NCBI RefSeq assembly: GCF_000967965.1
Contig: NZ_LACC01000020.1
Span: 42,753-106,752 of the forward strand
DNA: 64,000 nt
Reading direction: 5' to 3'
From: Pseudomonas fluorescens
GTDB lineage: Bacteria; Pseudomonadota; Gammaproteobacteria; Pseudomonadales; Pseudomonadaceae
Position numbers and translations under genes: made by a program. Below, in pieces: positions 26,041-34,982 of the stretch (positions within the stretch are counted from its first letter, which is position 1; each line of letters begins with the position of its first letter). The notes under the pieces are model-generated. The model was not told the origin of the DNA, made no database searches, and saw nothing but the letters and a program-made list of their open reading frames with translations.

Positions 26041-26460
26041 ATGCTCTGTCAAAAAAAGCTGCGCCGAATTCTTTTGCTAGCGATGTTGGGATTGTCCCTT
26101 GGTGGGTGCGTGCCTTACTACGACGAAGGAGGCAGTTACTACAGTTCCGAGGTCTATACCTCGCCATCGCCAACCTATTACAGCGGGGGGAGTTCCTACT
26201 ATTCCAATGGTTACTACACGCCGCAGCCTCGGTATTACATGCCACCAGCGCGGTATTACCAGCCGACACCGCGTTATTACTCGCAGCCGCGGATGTATCA
26301 ACCGTCCCCACGCTATTACCAGCCATATCGGGGCGACTACCGGATGCATCAGGACCATGGCTGGGACGGCCGTAACCGCGGGGGCTGGAACAATGACAAT
26401 CGAGGCCATGACTGGCGCGACCAGCGCGGCGATCACAACTGGCGGGGTAACCACCGCTAG
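26041..26460 (+). CDS. Tyr/Pro-rich small lipoprotein, second of a pair
   Basis: 139 residues. Signal MLCQKKLRRILLLAMLGLSL with lipobox LGGC, then repeats of the form PxxRYYxP (PQPRYYMPPARYYQPTPRYY) and a charged tail with RNRGGWNNDNRGHDWRDQRG. It follows its shorter relative by 167 bp, with an almost identical ribosome site. The two probably arose by duplication. Function unknown. Confidence 0.7.
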   Translation: MLCQKKLRRILLLAMLGLSLGGCVPYYDEGGSYYSSEVYTSPSPTYYSGGSSYYSNGYYTPQPRYYMPPARYYQPTPRYYSQPRMYQPSPRYYQPYRGDYRMHQDHGWDGRNRGGWNNDNRGHDWRDQRGDHNWRGNHR

Positions 26461-26483
26461 TTTTACATAGAACACAGCACTAA

Positions 26484-26587
26484 TGTGGGAGCGGCGGTGC
26501 GACGATTCGACTTGCTCGCGAAGGCGGAGTCTCAGTCAACATCAATGTTTCTGAGACGACGCCTTCGCGAGCATGCTCGCTCCCACA
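26484..26587. repeat. REP inverted pair with interrupted left stem
   Basis: Right arm TTCGCGAGCATGCTCGCTCC. In the left arm GTGGGAGCG is separated from CTTGCTCGCGAAGG by GCGGTGCGACGATTCGA, the complement of the bases that interrupt the element at 4955. Confidence 0.8.
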
Positions 26588-26604
26588 TTTTTTATGCCCG
26601 GACT

Positions 26605-27717
26605 TCAGTATTCGGACAAATCCGCCAGCGGATGCCGACCTTCCCACGCCTTGTGAAAATGCGCCTCTACCACCGCGTCCGGCACGTTGTTGATGTCCGG
26701 CCAGTGCCAGTGCGGCTTCTGGTCCTTGTCGATCAACCGGGCACGTACGCCTTCGCTGAATTCCGGATGCCGACAGCAGTTGAGGCTCAGGGTGTATTCC
26801 ATCTGGAAGACTTCGGCCAGCGACAGGTGCCGGGCACGGATGATCTGCTCCCACACCAGATGAGCGGTCAGCGGCGCGCCTTCGCTCAGGGTCCTGGCTG
26901 CGCGGCTCAGCAACAGGTCGGTGTGATCGCGCAAGGCGCTGATGGCCTTCCAGGCGCAACGCACGTCGCTGACATCCAGCAGCTCGTCGATCTGCTGGCG
27001 GCGCGGCAGCCACTGGGCTTCGGGCATCTGTGCCACGGCTTCCTGCTGCAAGGCCTTGAGCAGGCTGTTGAGCTGCATCGGTGTCTGTTCCTGCCAGTTC
27101 AATTGCAACAGGCCTTCGATCAATTCCGGCTGCTGCTCATCGAGCAGGAAACGATCGGCCAGGTCCAGGTCGATGGCATCGCGGCCGTTCATGTGCGCCC
27201 CGGTCAGGCCCAGGAACAACCCGAGCTTGCCGGGCAGGCGCGACAGAAACCAACTGGCGCCAACGTCCGGGTACAGGCCGATGCTGATCTCGGGCATGGC
27301 CAGGCGGCTGCTCGGCGTGACGATGCGGGTGCTTGCCCCTTGCAATAGACCCATGCCGCCGCCGAGCACATAGCCGTGGCCCCAGCAGATCAGCGGTTTC
27401 GGGTAGGTATGAAGTTTGAAGTCCAGGCGATATTCCGCGGCAAAAAACTGCGCAGCCAGTGGCGGTACCTCGCCCGGATGGACGCGACAGGCTTCCACCA
27501 GGCTGCGCACTTCGCCGCCGGCGCAAAAGGCCTTGGCGCCATTGCCGCGCAACAGGACGCAGACGATCTGCGGGTCCTTGGCCCAGGCCTCCAGGCGGTC
27601 GCGCAGGGCGTTGATCATCGGCAGGGACAGGGCGTTCAGGGATTTTTCGGCATCCAGGCTGGCGATGCCGATGCGTGCGCCGTCGGTGCCGGTGAGTTCT
27701 TCGAAGTGCAGATTCAT
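26605..27717 (-). CDS. Enoyl-CoA hydratase/isomerase family, 3-hydroxyisobutyryl-CoA hydrolase-like
   Basis: 370 residues from MNLHFEELTGTDGARIGIAS; ATG at 27717 rather than the upstream in-frame Met, which lacks a ribosome site. GNGAKAFCAGGEVRSLVEAC and GHGYVLGGGMGLLQGASTRI form the oxyanion hole; MPEISIGLYPDVGASWFLSR carries the catalytic Glu and Asp of the HIBYL-CoA hydrolase branch; the length with the C-terminal ECH_2 part fits. It removes CoA from 3-hydroxyisobutyryl-CoA in valine breakdown. Isolated from other valine genes here. Confidence 0.85.
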   Translation of the reverse strand: MNLHFEELTGTDGARIGIASLDAEKSLNALSLPMINALRDRLEAWAKDPQIVCVLLRGNGAKAFCAGGEVRSLVEACRVHPGEVPPLAAQFFAAEYRLDFKLHTYPKPLICWGHGYVLGGGMGLLQGASTRIVTPSSRLAMPEISIGLYPDVGASWFLSRLPGKLGLFLGLTGAHMNGRDAIDLDLADRFLLDEQQPELIEGLLQLNWQEQTPMQLNSLLKALQQEAVAQMPEAQWLPRRQQIDELLDVSDVRCAWKAISALRDHTDLLLSRAARTLSEGAPLTAHLVWEQIIRARHLSLAEVFQMEYTLSLNCCRHPEFSEGVRARLIDKDQKPHWHWPDINNVPDAVVEAHFHKAWEGRHPLADLSEY

Positions 27718-27849
27718 CGTGACCTCGATCGGGAATTTGAGGGTTAAGTATGATCGCTGTGTGGGAAAGTGCCGGATCTGCATCAGATCAATTGACAAGC
27801 GTGATGCGCTTTCCTAGGGTTCGCCCCATTGTTTTTGCCGGATGTAACC

Positions 27850-28542
27850 ATGACTGCTGACGACCGTATCAAACTCGAACCGGGCTGGAAGGAGGCACTG
27901 CGTGCCGAGTTCGACCAGCCCTACATGGCAGAGTTGCGAAACTTCCTGCAACAGGAGCGGGCGGCCGGCAAGGAGATCTATCCGCCGGGGCCGATGATCT
28001 TCAATGCGCTGAATTCAACGCCGCTGGACAAGGTCAAGGTGGTGATCCTCGGTCAGGACCCTTATCACGGCCCGGGCCAGGCCCATGGCTTGTGCTTCTC
28101 GGTGCAACCGGGCGTGCCGGCGCCGCCGTCGCTGGTGAACATTTACAAAGAACTCAAGCGCGACCTGAACATCGACATCCCCAACCATGGCTACCTGCAG
28201 AGCTGGGCCGATCAGGGCGTGTTGATGCTCAACACCACCATGACCGTCGAACGCGCCAACGCCAATGCGCACAAGGACAAGGGCTGGCAGTTTTTCACTG
28301 ATCGAGTCATTGAAGTTGTCAGCCAACAGCAATCGCACCTGGTGTTCATGCTGTGGGGCGCCCATGCCCAGAGTAAGCAGAAGCTGATCGATGCCACCAA
28401 GCATCTGGTGCTGACCTCGGTGCACCCGTCACCGCTGTCGGCCTATCGCGGCTTCCTCGGTTGCGGGCACTTCAGCCGCACCAACAAGTTTCTGGAGCAG
28501 AATGGCGAGACGCCGATCGAGTGGCGGTTGCCGCCGGTTTGA
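27850..28542 (+). CDS. ung: Uracil-DNA glycosylase
   Basis: 230 residues. Catalytic GQDPYHGPGQAHGLCFSV with the Asp water activator, uracil-binding LMLNTTMTVE, and the HPSPLSAYRGFLGCGHF DNA-intercalation loop are all intact. Removes uracil from DNA at the start of base-excision repair. Confidence 0.96.
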   Translation: MTADDRIKLEPGWKEALRAEFDQPYMAELRNFLQQERAAGKEIYPPGPMIFNALNSTPLDKVKVVILGQDPYHGPGQAHGLCFSVQPGVPAPPSLVNIYKELKRDLNIDIPNHGYLQSWADQGVLMLNTTMTVERANANAHKDKGWQFFTDRVIEVVSQQQSHLVFMLWGAHAQSKQKLIDATKHLVLTSVHPSPLSAYRGFLGCGHFSRTNKFLEQNGETPIEWRLPPV

Positions 28543-28563
28543 TGATTGACCGGACGGGTCTTT

Positions 28564-28693
28564 GTGGCGAGGGAGCTTGCTCCCGCTCGGCTGCGTAGCA
28601 GCCGTAAAGCTTGCATATGCGGTGCGCCTGAAGAAACTGGATGTGGAAAGAGGGGCTGCTTCGCAGCCCTGCGGGAGCAAGCTCCCTCGCCAC
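28564..28693. repeat. 130-bp MITE-like REP element, copy 2
   Basis: Terminal inverted repeats GTGGCGAGGGAGCTTGCTCC and GGAGCAAGCTCCCTCGCCAC, inner CGGCTGCGTAGCAGCCGTAA and GGGCTGCTTCGCAGCCC hairpin. Confidence 0.85.
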
Positions 28694-28700
28694 AGATTTT

Positions 28701-29741
28701 TCAGACTGAATCCGGCTGCCGGTTCCAATACTTGAACAACGGCTCCGCCAGAAACAGCACAAACAACAAGCGCATCACCTGCATCGCCGTCACCAGCGGC
28801 ACCGACAGTTGCAGGGTTTCCGCCGTCAGGCTCATCTCGGCAATACCGCCCGGCATCATGCCCAATGTCAGTGAACGCAGATCCAGATGGGTCAGCGCAC
28901 TCAAACCCAATGCCGCCACCGTGGCGATCAACATGGTCAACACTGTGCCGATCAAGGTACGCCCCATGAACGATGGCGCACGCCGGAAAAACTGCCGGTT
29001 GAAGTGACAGCCCAGACCGCTACCGATCAACCATTGGCCAATCTGGCTACCGCCATTGGGCAAACCGATGTGCAGATCCCAGCCGATGCTGACTGCCGCG
29101 CTGACCAGCAACGGCCCGAACAGCCAGGGGTTGGGTTGACGCAGGCGTTCCCAGATCCAGGCAGCCAAAGCACCAGCGGGGAACAACACCGCCAGCCAGC
29201 GCCAATCGATGCTGCCGACGTGGGAAATCGGCGCACCGTCGCCCAACAAATACTTGAAGGCTGCCGGTACGCACAGCACGACCACCAACACCCGCAAACT
29301 CTGCCCCGCCGCCACACGGCTGAGCACCGCGCCATTGCGGGCGCCGAGGTTGACCATCTCCCCGGAACCGCCGGGCATGCTGGAAAAGAACGCCGTGGCG
29401 CGATCTTCACCGGTGCGGCGCATCAGCCACACGCCGACAACCGCCGACAGGCTGGTGACCAACGCACCGAAGAAGATCAGACCGAAATGACTGAGTACCT
29501 GCTCCATCACCACTGGAGTGAAATGCAGGCCGATACCGATACCGACGATCCACTGGCCGCACTTGCGACCGCCAGGGATTTCGGCCAATTGCCAGGGTGT
29601 CAGACAACGCACGAGGATGATCGCCAGCAACGAGCCGACCATCCACGGCAAAGGCCAGCCGACCTGGCTGGCGAGGAAACCGCCAAGCAGGCCGACCAGC
29701 GGGGTTCCCCACCAGAGTTTGAGGGGGGACCGATCAGACAT
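28701..29741 (-). CDS. AbrB-family membrane protein
   Basis: 346 residues, about ten hydrophobic helices in two similar halves. WGTPLVGLLGGFLASQVGWP and SSMPGGSGEMVNLGARNGAV in the first half, and MMPGGIAEMSLTAETLQL in the second, match the duplicated AbrB (formerly AmoA-like) family. Its start overlaps the tctA stop by 8 bp, so it belongs to the tricarboxylate operon. Transport or regulatory role in that operon is unknown. Confidence 0.85.
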   Translation of the reverse strand: MSDRSPLKLWWGTPLVGLLGGFLASQVGWPLPWMVGSLLAIILVRCLTPWQLAEIPGGRKCGQWIVGIGIGLHFTPVVMEQVLSHFGLIFFGALVTSLSAVVGVWLMRRTGEDRATAFFSSMPGGSGEMVNLGARNGAVLSRVAAGQSLRVLVVVLCVPAAFKYLLGDGAPISHVGSIDWRWLAVLFPAGALAAWIWERLRQPNPWLFGPLLVSAAVSIGWDLHIGLPNGGSQIGQWLIGSGLGCHFNRQFFRRAPSFMGRTLIGTVLTMLIATVAALGLSALTHLDLRSLTLGMMPGGIAEMSLTAETLQLSVPLVTAMQVMRLLFVLFLAEPLFKYWNRQPDSV

Positions 29742-31248
29742 CGGCGATAACGCGTTGCGCGGCCGAACGTTTGCGCCAGATGCGGATGAGCGGCATCAGC
29801 AGCATGATCGCCGTCAGCACCCAGCAACCGAAGGTGATCGGGCTCGACCAGAGGATTTCCAGCGCACCGTTGGAAATCGACAGGGCGCGGCGCAGGTTCT
29901 GTTCCATCAAGCCGCCGAGGATGAAACCCAGCAATACCGGCGACAGCGGGAAGTCCAGCTTGCGCAGGATATAACCGAAGATGCCGATGCCGATCATCAG
30001 GAACAGGTCGAACGTTGTCGCGTGCACCGCGTAGACACCAATCCCGGTAATGATCGCGATCACCGGCACCAGCGCCCAGTTCGGCACGGCGAGGATGCGG
30101 GTAAAGATGCGGATCATCGGGATGTTGAGGATCACCAGCATCACGTTGGCGATGAACAACGAAGCGATCAGGCCCCAGACGATGTCCGGTTGCTGTTGGA
30201 ACAGCAGCGGACCCGGAGTGATGTTGTACAGCGACAGGGCGCCGATCATCACCGCCGTGGTGCCCGAACCTGGAACGCCGAGGGTCAGCATCGGCACCAG
30301 CGCACCGCAAGCTGCGCCACCGATGGCGGTTTCCGGCGCCGCGAGGCCGCGCATGTCACCCTGGCCGAATGTACCCTTTGCACCGGCGATGCGTTTTTCG
30401 GTCATGTAGGCCACGGCACTGGCCAGGGTCGCACCGGCACCCGGTAACACGCCCATGATGAAACCCAATACGCCGCAACGGATGTTCACCACGAACACCG
30501 ACGCCGCTTCCTTGAAGTTGAACATCATGCGGCCCGTGGCTTTCACCGCTTCCTGGCCGTGGTGGGTTTTTTCCAGCAGCAGGAGGATTTCGCTGATGGA
30601 GAACAGGCCCAGCACCAGCACGACGAACTGGATGCCGTCAGTCAGGTGGATGTTGTCCCCGGTGAAGCGATACACACCGCTGTTGGCGTCGATGCCGACG
30701 GTCGACAGGAACAGACCGATCAGCGCCGCGATGAACGTCTTCAGTGGACGGTCACCGGCCATGCCGCCGAGGCAGACAATCGCAAACACCATCAGCACGA
30801 AATATTCCGCCGGGCCGAAGGCAATTGCCCATTTCGCCAGCAGCGGGGCGAACAGCACCATGCCGCAGGTCGCGATGAAGGCACCGATGAACGAGCTCCA
30901 TGCCGACAGCGACAGTGCTACACCGGCCAGGCCTTTGCGGGCCATCGGGTAACCGTCGAGGGTGGTCATCACGGTGGACGCTTCGCCCGGGATGTTCAGC
31001 AGGATCGAGCTGATCCGGCCGCCGTATTCGCATCCCAGGTACACCGCCGCCAGCAGGATCAGTGCCGACTCCGGTGGCAGGCCGAGGGCGAATGCGATCG
31101 GGATCAACAGTGCCACGCCGTTGATCGGCCCCAGGCCCGGCAACAGGCCGACTACGGTGCCGATCAGGGTGCCGCAGAGTGCGGTCACCAGGTTGTACGG
31201 GCTCAGCGCGACGCCGAAACCCTGACCCAAATAGCCAAGAGTATCCAT
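29734..31248 (-). CDS. tctA: Tripartite tricarboxylate transporter, large permease
   Basis: 504 residues, 11-12 hydrophobic segments, from MDTLGYLGQGFGVALSPYNL. Conserved TctA blocks: GTLIGTVVGLLPGLGPINGV (GLxPGLG), CEYGGRISSILLNIPGEAST, and TLGVPGSGTTAVMIGALSLY. The short distance from tctB (1-2 bp between stop and start) indicates coupled translation. Moves citrate-like acids into the cytoplasm with sodium or proton symport. Confidence 0.93.
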   Translation of the reverse strand: MDTLGYLGQGFGVALSPYNLVTALCGTLIGTVVGLLPGLGPINGVALLIPIAFALGLPPESALILLAAVYLGCEYGGRISSILLNIPGEASTVMTTLDGYPMARKGLAGVALSLSAWSSFIGAFIATCGMVLFAPLLAKWAIAFGPAEYFVLMVFAIVCLGGMAGDRPLKTFIAALIGLFLSTVGIDANSGVYRFTGDNIHLTDGIQFVVLVLGLFSISEILLLLEKTHHGQEAVKATGRMMFNFKEAASVFVVNIRCGVLGFIMGVLPGAGATLASAVAYMTEKRIAGAKGTFGQGDMRGLAAPETAIGGAACGALVPMLTLGVPGSGTTAVMIGALSLYNITPGPLLFQQQPDIVWGLIASLFIANVMLVILNIPMIRIFTRILAVPNWALVPVIAIITGIGVYAVHATTFDLFLMIGIGIFGYILRKLDFPLSPVLLGFILGGLMEQNLRRALSISNGALEILWSSPITFGCWVLTAIMLLMPLIRIWRKRSAAQRVIADV

Positions 31249-31249
31249 A

Positions 31250-31708
31250 TCAGTTCTCCAGAACGTCGAGCACGCCAAGCGGCAGCGGCACGTCCATCAA
31301 CTTGTCGAACAGCAGGTAGAGGCCGACGGCCATCAGGCTGATGATCACGATGCTTGGCACCCAGCGACCGCCATACAGGCGGGCCATGGGCACGCCGATC
31401 AGGATGCTGGCGACGATGAAACCCAGGGGTTCGAAGGTGCCGGCGAACACCAGCAACAGCACCACACAGATGCCGATCTTGGTCAGGGTTTCGCGATCCA
31501 GTGGCGGCTCGTCAGCGCTGTGCTTGATCGGTGCCGGACGGAACACCATGTACAACAGCGCCGAGCCCATCAGGCCGAGCATCAGCAATGGAAAGGCCCG
31601 AGGCCCCACCGGTTCGTAGGAAAAAGCCGCTTGGTACGGCCACGCCATCAGTGCCAGGCCGAGACAGACCAGCAACAGCACCGAAGCAAAAATGCGTTGT
31701 AAGAGCAT
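31250..31708 (-). CDS. tctB: Tripartite tricarboxylate transporter, small permease
   Basis: 152 residues with four hydrophobic helices. The GPRAFPLLMLGLMGSALLYM segment is the TctB hallmark. Lies between tctC and tctA in one leftward operon. Confidence 0.9.
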   Translation of the reverse strand: MLLQRIFASVLLLVCLGLALMAWPYQAAFSYEPVGPRAFPLLMLGLMGSALLYMVFRPAPIKHSADEPPLDRETLTKIGICVVLLLVFAGTFEPLGFIVASILIGVPMARLYGGRWVPSIVIISLMAVGLYLLFDKLMDVPLPLGVLDVLEN

Positions 31709-31766
31709 GGGGAACTCCTGTGCTGCGGCTCCGCCAAACGGAGCCGCAGCCGCTAGACAGAGACGA

Positions 31767-32744
31767 TCACTGGATCAGGCCGAACTCTTTGGCCAGCACT
31801 TTGTAGTCCGCAACCTGCTTCTTAACGTAGGTGTCCAGTTCCGGGCCGGTCATGGCGAACGGGAAGAGCTCGCGCTGATCGCGTAACTTGGCGAAGTCTT
31901 CGGAAGCCAGCAGTTTGTCGAAGGCCGCTTTCCACCAGGCATAGTCTTCGTCGCTGACTTTTGGCCCGAGGTAGAAGCCGCGCACTACCGGCCAGACGAT
32001 GTCATAGCCTTGCTCGCGGGCTGTCGGAATGTCCTTCATTTCCGGCTCGTCCAGGCGCTTGTCGGCGAACACCGCCAGCAGGCGCATGTCGCCGCTCTGG
32101 ATGTGCGGCATGGAGTCGGAAATGTCGGTGCTGCCGACCTGGATGTGGCCGCCGAGCAGGGCGGTGGCAATCTCGCCGCCACCTTCGAGGGCAACGTAAC
32201 GCAGGTCACGGGGGTTGATCCCGGCAGCCTTCGCGATCAGCGCGGTTTGCATCCAGTCCTGGCTACCGACGGTGCCGCCGGAACCGATCACCACTTTGCT
32301 CGGATCTTTCTTCAGTGCCTGAACGAGGTCGTCGAGGGTCTTGTAGGGCGAATCGCTTTTCACCGCGATGGCGCCATAGCTGGTGCCAACGGCGGCCAGC
32401 CAGCGCACGTTGGTTTCATCGAACCGACCGAACTTGCCTTGGGCCAGGTTCAGCAAAGAACCACTGGACCAGGCCACCAGGGTGCCGGCATCGGCCGGAC
32501 GCTGGGCGACTACCGCGTTGTACGCCACCGCGCCGACACCGCCAGGCATGTAGGTCACGCGCATCGGTTTGGTCAGCAGTTTTTCGTTGACCAGCGCGCT
32601 TTGCGCCAGTTTGCAGGTCAGGTCGAAACCACCGCCGGGCGAGGCCGGGGCGATGCATTCCGGGCGTTTGGGTTCGGCAAGCGCTTGGCCGGTGAACAGC
32701 AGGACGCTGGCGGCGAGGGCTAGTTTACGCATTGACAGGTTCAT
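31767..32744 (-). CDS. tctC: Tripartite tricarboxylate transporter, periplasmic binding protein
   Basis: 325 residues. Signal peptide MNLSMRKLALAASVLLFTGQ-ALA, then the Bug/TctC fold starting PECIAPASPGGGFDLTCKLA, with VIGSGGTVGSQDWMQTALIA as the ligand-carboxylate loop. Binds the tricarboxylate in the periplasm and hands it to TctAB. AAGGAG before the ATG and an A-rich Crc-type motif just upstream. Confidence 0.92.
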   Translation of the reverse strand: MNLSMRKLALAASVLLFTGQALAEPKRPECIAPASPGGGFDLTCKLAQSALVNEKLLTKPMRVTYMPGGVGAVAYNAVVAQRPADAGTLVAWSSGSLLNLAQGKFGRFDETNVRWLAAVGTSYGAIAVKSDSPYKTLDDLVQALKKDPSKVVIGSGGTVGSQDWMQTALIAKAAGINPRDLRYVALEGGGEIATALLGGHIQVGSTDISDSMPHIQSGDMRLLAVFADKRLDEPEMKDIPTAREQGYDIVWPVVRGFYLGPKVSDEDYAWWKAAFDKLLASEDFAKLRDQRELFPFAMTGPELDTYVKKQVADYKVLAKEFGLIQ

Positions 32745-32761
32745 TCAAGTCTCCTTGGGAG

Positions 32762-32769
32762 TTGTTGTT
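32762..32769 (-). promoter_or_regulatory. Candidate Hfq/Crc site before tctC
   Basis: On the minus strand AACAACAA, an exact AANAANAA motif, lies just ahead of the tctC ribosome site. Crc with Hfq represses translation at such sites when preferred carbon is present. Confidence 0.5.
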
Positions 32770-32783
32770 ATCGACGTACTGAA

Positions 32784-34073
32784 TTACCAAAGGGCAACGC
32801 TGTAGCTCACCAGCAGACGCACTTCATCGGCATCGCGAGCGGAGTAGTTGGAACGGTAAGTGGCATTACGCAGGCGCACGGCGACATCCTTGAGCGCGCC
32901 GCTTTGTACAACATATTTAATCTCGGAGTTGCGTTCCCATTCTTTGCCTTCGTCACCGTTCTTGAGCTTGATGTTGTCACCGCTCACGTAACGGCTCATG
33001 AAGGTCAGGCCAGGGACGCCGAGGGTGACGAAGTCGAAGTCATAACGCGCTTGCCAGGAGCGTTCTTCGGCCCCGGCAAAGTCGTTGATCTGCACGAAGT
33101 TCACCAGGTACGGGTCGGCGCCATCCACATACGGAAACGCGCTGTCGCCGGACATGTGCTGGTAGCCCGCGCTGAGCTTGTGCCCGCTCAAGGCGTAACT
33201 CACCAGGCCGTTGAGGGATTTGTTGTCGATCTTGCCGCCACGGGCCTCGCCCTGGTCGTCACTGATGGCAAACCGCAGGTCGGTGCCAAAGGTGCCGGGG
33301 CCGAAGGGCTGTGAGGCGATCAACCCGAGAAAGTGCTGGTTGTAGACTTCACCGAGTTGCGCGAAGTGATAGCTGCCAGTGATCTTGTCGGTGAACTTGT
33401 AGTCCAGGCCGCCAAAGTCAAAGTGGTCACCCGCCACGGTGCCGGCGAAGCGGCTGTTCTTGTTGTTGAGGGCAATGTCCTCGAAGTCGGTGCTGTCGCG
33501 GTCCTTGGCTTTATCCAGACGCCCGCCGGTGAAGGTCAGGTTCTTGATCTCTTTGGAGGTCAGCATGCCGCCTTCAAAGGTCTGCGGCAGGATGCGCCCG
33601 TCGTTGGGCTTGAGGATCGGCAGTTCCGGAATCAGGGTGCCGATCTTCAGCTCGCTGGCGGAGATCTTCACTTTGCCGGTCAGGCCGAGCTTGGAGTATT
33701 CGTCGACGGCTCGTCCATCGTCGGTCGGCAGCAGGCCGGTACCGGTACGGTCCGGGCTCGAGTCGAGCTTGACCCCCAACATGCCCAGCGCATCGACACC
33801 GAACCCCACGGTACCGTCGGTGTAGCCTGATTTCAGGTTGAGCATAAAGCCTTGGGCCCACTCGTCACGCTTGGACTGTTGGGCACTGGTACCGTCACGA
33901 AAATCGCGATTGAAGTACATGTTGCGGGTTTCGAAAGTGGCCGAGCTGTCTTCGAAGAATGCGGCCTGGCTTAACGGTGAAAAACCGGCAAGGGCGGCAG
34001 CGCTGGCAAGCGCAGTGTGGCTGAAACGGGAGAGGCGGGCAGGCGCGATAGCCTGGGTCTGCAGGGACTGCAT
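32784..34073 (-). CDS. opdH: OprD-family outer-membrane porin, tricarboxylate type
   Basis: 429 residues with a signal peptide to about 37 (FSPLSQA), then FFEDSSATFETRNMYFNRDF, the opening strand of the 18-strand OprD barrel, and a terminal strand RLLVSYSVALW ending in an aromatic residue. Placement directly ahead of tctCBA and divergent from tctDE is the arrangement of P. aeruginosa OpdH, the cis-aconitate/tricarboxylate porin. Carries the substrate across the outer membrane. Confidence 0.85.
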   Translation of the reverse strand: MQSLQTQAIAPARLSRFSHTALASAAALAGFSPLSQAAFFEDSSATFETRNMYFNRDFRDGTSAQQSKRDEWAQGFMLNLKSGYTDGTVGFGVDALGMLGVKLDSSPDRTGTGLLPTDDGRAVDEYSKLGLTGKVKISASELKIGTLIPELPILKPNDGRILPQTFEGGMLTSKEIKNLTFTGGRLDKAKDRDSTDFEDIALNNKNSRFAGTVAGDHFDFGGLDYKFTDKITGSYHFAQLGEVYNQHFLGLIASQPFGPGTFGTDLRFAISDDQGEARGGKIDNKSLNGLVSYALSGHKLSAGYQHMSGDSAFPYVDGADPYLVNFVQINDFAGAEERSWQARYDFDFVTLGVPGLTFMSRYVSGDNIKLKNGDEGKEWERNSEIKYVVQSGALKDVAVRLRNATYRSNYSARDADEVRLLVSYSVALW

Positions 34074-34089
34074 GGATGACTTACTCCGT

Positions 34090-34097
34090 TTATTGTT
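34090..34097 (-). promoter_or_regulatory. Candidate Hfq/Crc site before opdH
   Basis: AACAATAA on the minus strand fits AANAANAA and sits directly before the CGGAGT ribosome site of opdH. Together with the site at tctC it suggests catabolite repression of the whole uptake route. Confidence 0.5.
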
Positions 34098-34310
34098 CTT
34101 ATTTGTCGAAAACGCTTCGAGGCGTTTTTCGTATCGCTGTGTGGCTGCAGCGACGGCAGTCGAAACTGTCCGTGGCTGGACTGTAACGGGCTAACCTTTC
34201 GCTAACCTTTCAGCTGACTTTCACGGTTTTCGGGCTTCACAGCGGCGGTTGCGGCTGTAAACTTCGCGCCAGAGAATGGCGTCGACCATCCCGCAATGAG
34301 GTAAAGATCC

Positions 34311-34982
34311 ATGCGTGTCCTGCTCGTCGAAGACCATTTGCAGCTCGCCGAAAGTGTTGCCCAGGCGCTCAAGAGCACCGGGCTGACCGTGGACGTTCTG
34401 CACGATGGCGTAGCAGCCGACCTGGCGCTGGGCAGCGAGGAATACGCCATGGCGATCCTCGATGTCGGATTGCCGCGCATGGATGGTTTCGAAGTGCTGG
34501 CGCGTTTGCGGGCGCGGGGCAAGAACCTGCCGGTGTTGATGTTGACCGCCCGCAGCGACGTCAAGGATCGGGTCCACGGCCTGAACCTCGGCGCCGACGA
34601 CTACCTGGCCAAGCCGTTCGAACTGACCGAACTCGAAGCCCGGGTCAAAGCCTTGTTGCGCCGCAGTGTGCTGGGCGGTGAGCGCATTCAGCGTTGCGGT
34701 GTGCTGGCTTATGACCTGGAAACCCGGCGTTTCACCCTCGGCGAAGAATTGCTGACCCTGACCTCCCGTGAGCAGGCCGTACTCGAAGCCCTGATCGCGC
34801 GCCCCGGTCGGGTCATGAGCAAGGAGCAACTGGCATCGCAAGTGTTCGGTCTCGATGAAGAGGCCAGCCCCGATGCCATCGAAATCTACGTGCACCGCCT
34901 GCGCAAGAAACTCGACGGCCAGCCGGTCGCCATCGTGACCTTCCGCGGCCTCGGTTATTTGCTGGAAAGCCGCGATGCATAA
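34311..34982 (+). CDS. tctD: Response regulator of the tricarboxylate system
   Basis: 223 residues, OmpR/PhoB type. Receiver 1-115 with acidic pocket VEDHL, phosphoacceptor Asp51 (MAILDVGLPRMDGFEVL) and LAKPFELTEL; winged-helix DNA-binding domain 130-220 (LTSREQAVLEALIARPGRVM, DAIEIYVHRLRKKL). Overlaps tctE by 8 bp. Activates opdH-tctCBA in characterised relatives. Confidence 0.92.
   Translation: MRVLLVEDHLQLAESVAQALKSTGLTVDVLHDGVAADLALGSEEYAMAILDVGLPRMDGFEVLARLRARGKNLPVLMLTARSDVKDRVHGLNLGADDYLAKPFELTELEARVKALLRRSVLGGERIQRCGVLAYDLETRRFTLGEELLTLTSREQAVLEALIARPGRVMSKEQLASQVFGLDEEASPDAIEIYVHRLRKKLDGQPVAIVTFRGLGYLLESRDA

Noticed and set aside
1896..28693. Repeats that might be taken for a CRISPR array
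   Set aside because: They are inverted REP pairs scattered between genes, not regularly spaced direct repeats, and no cas genes are present.
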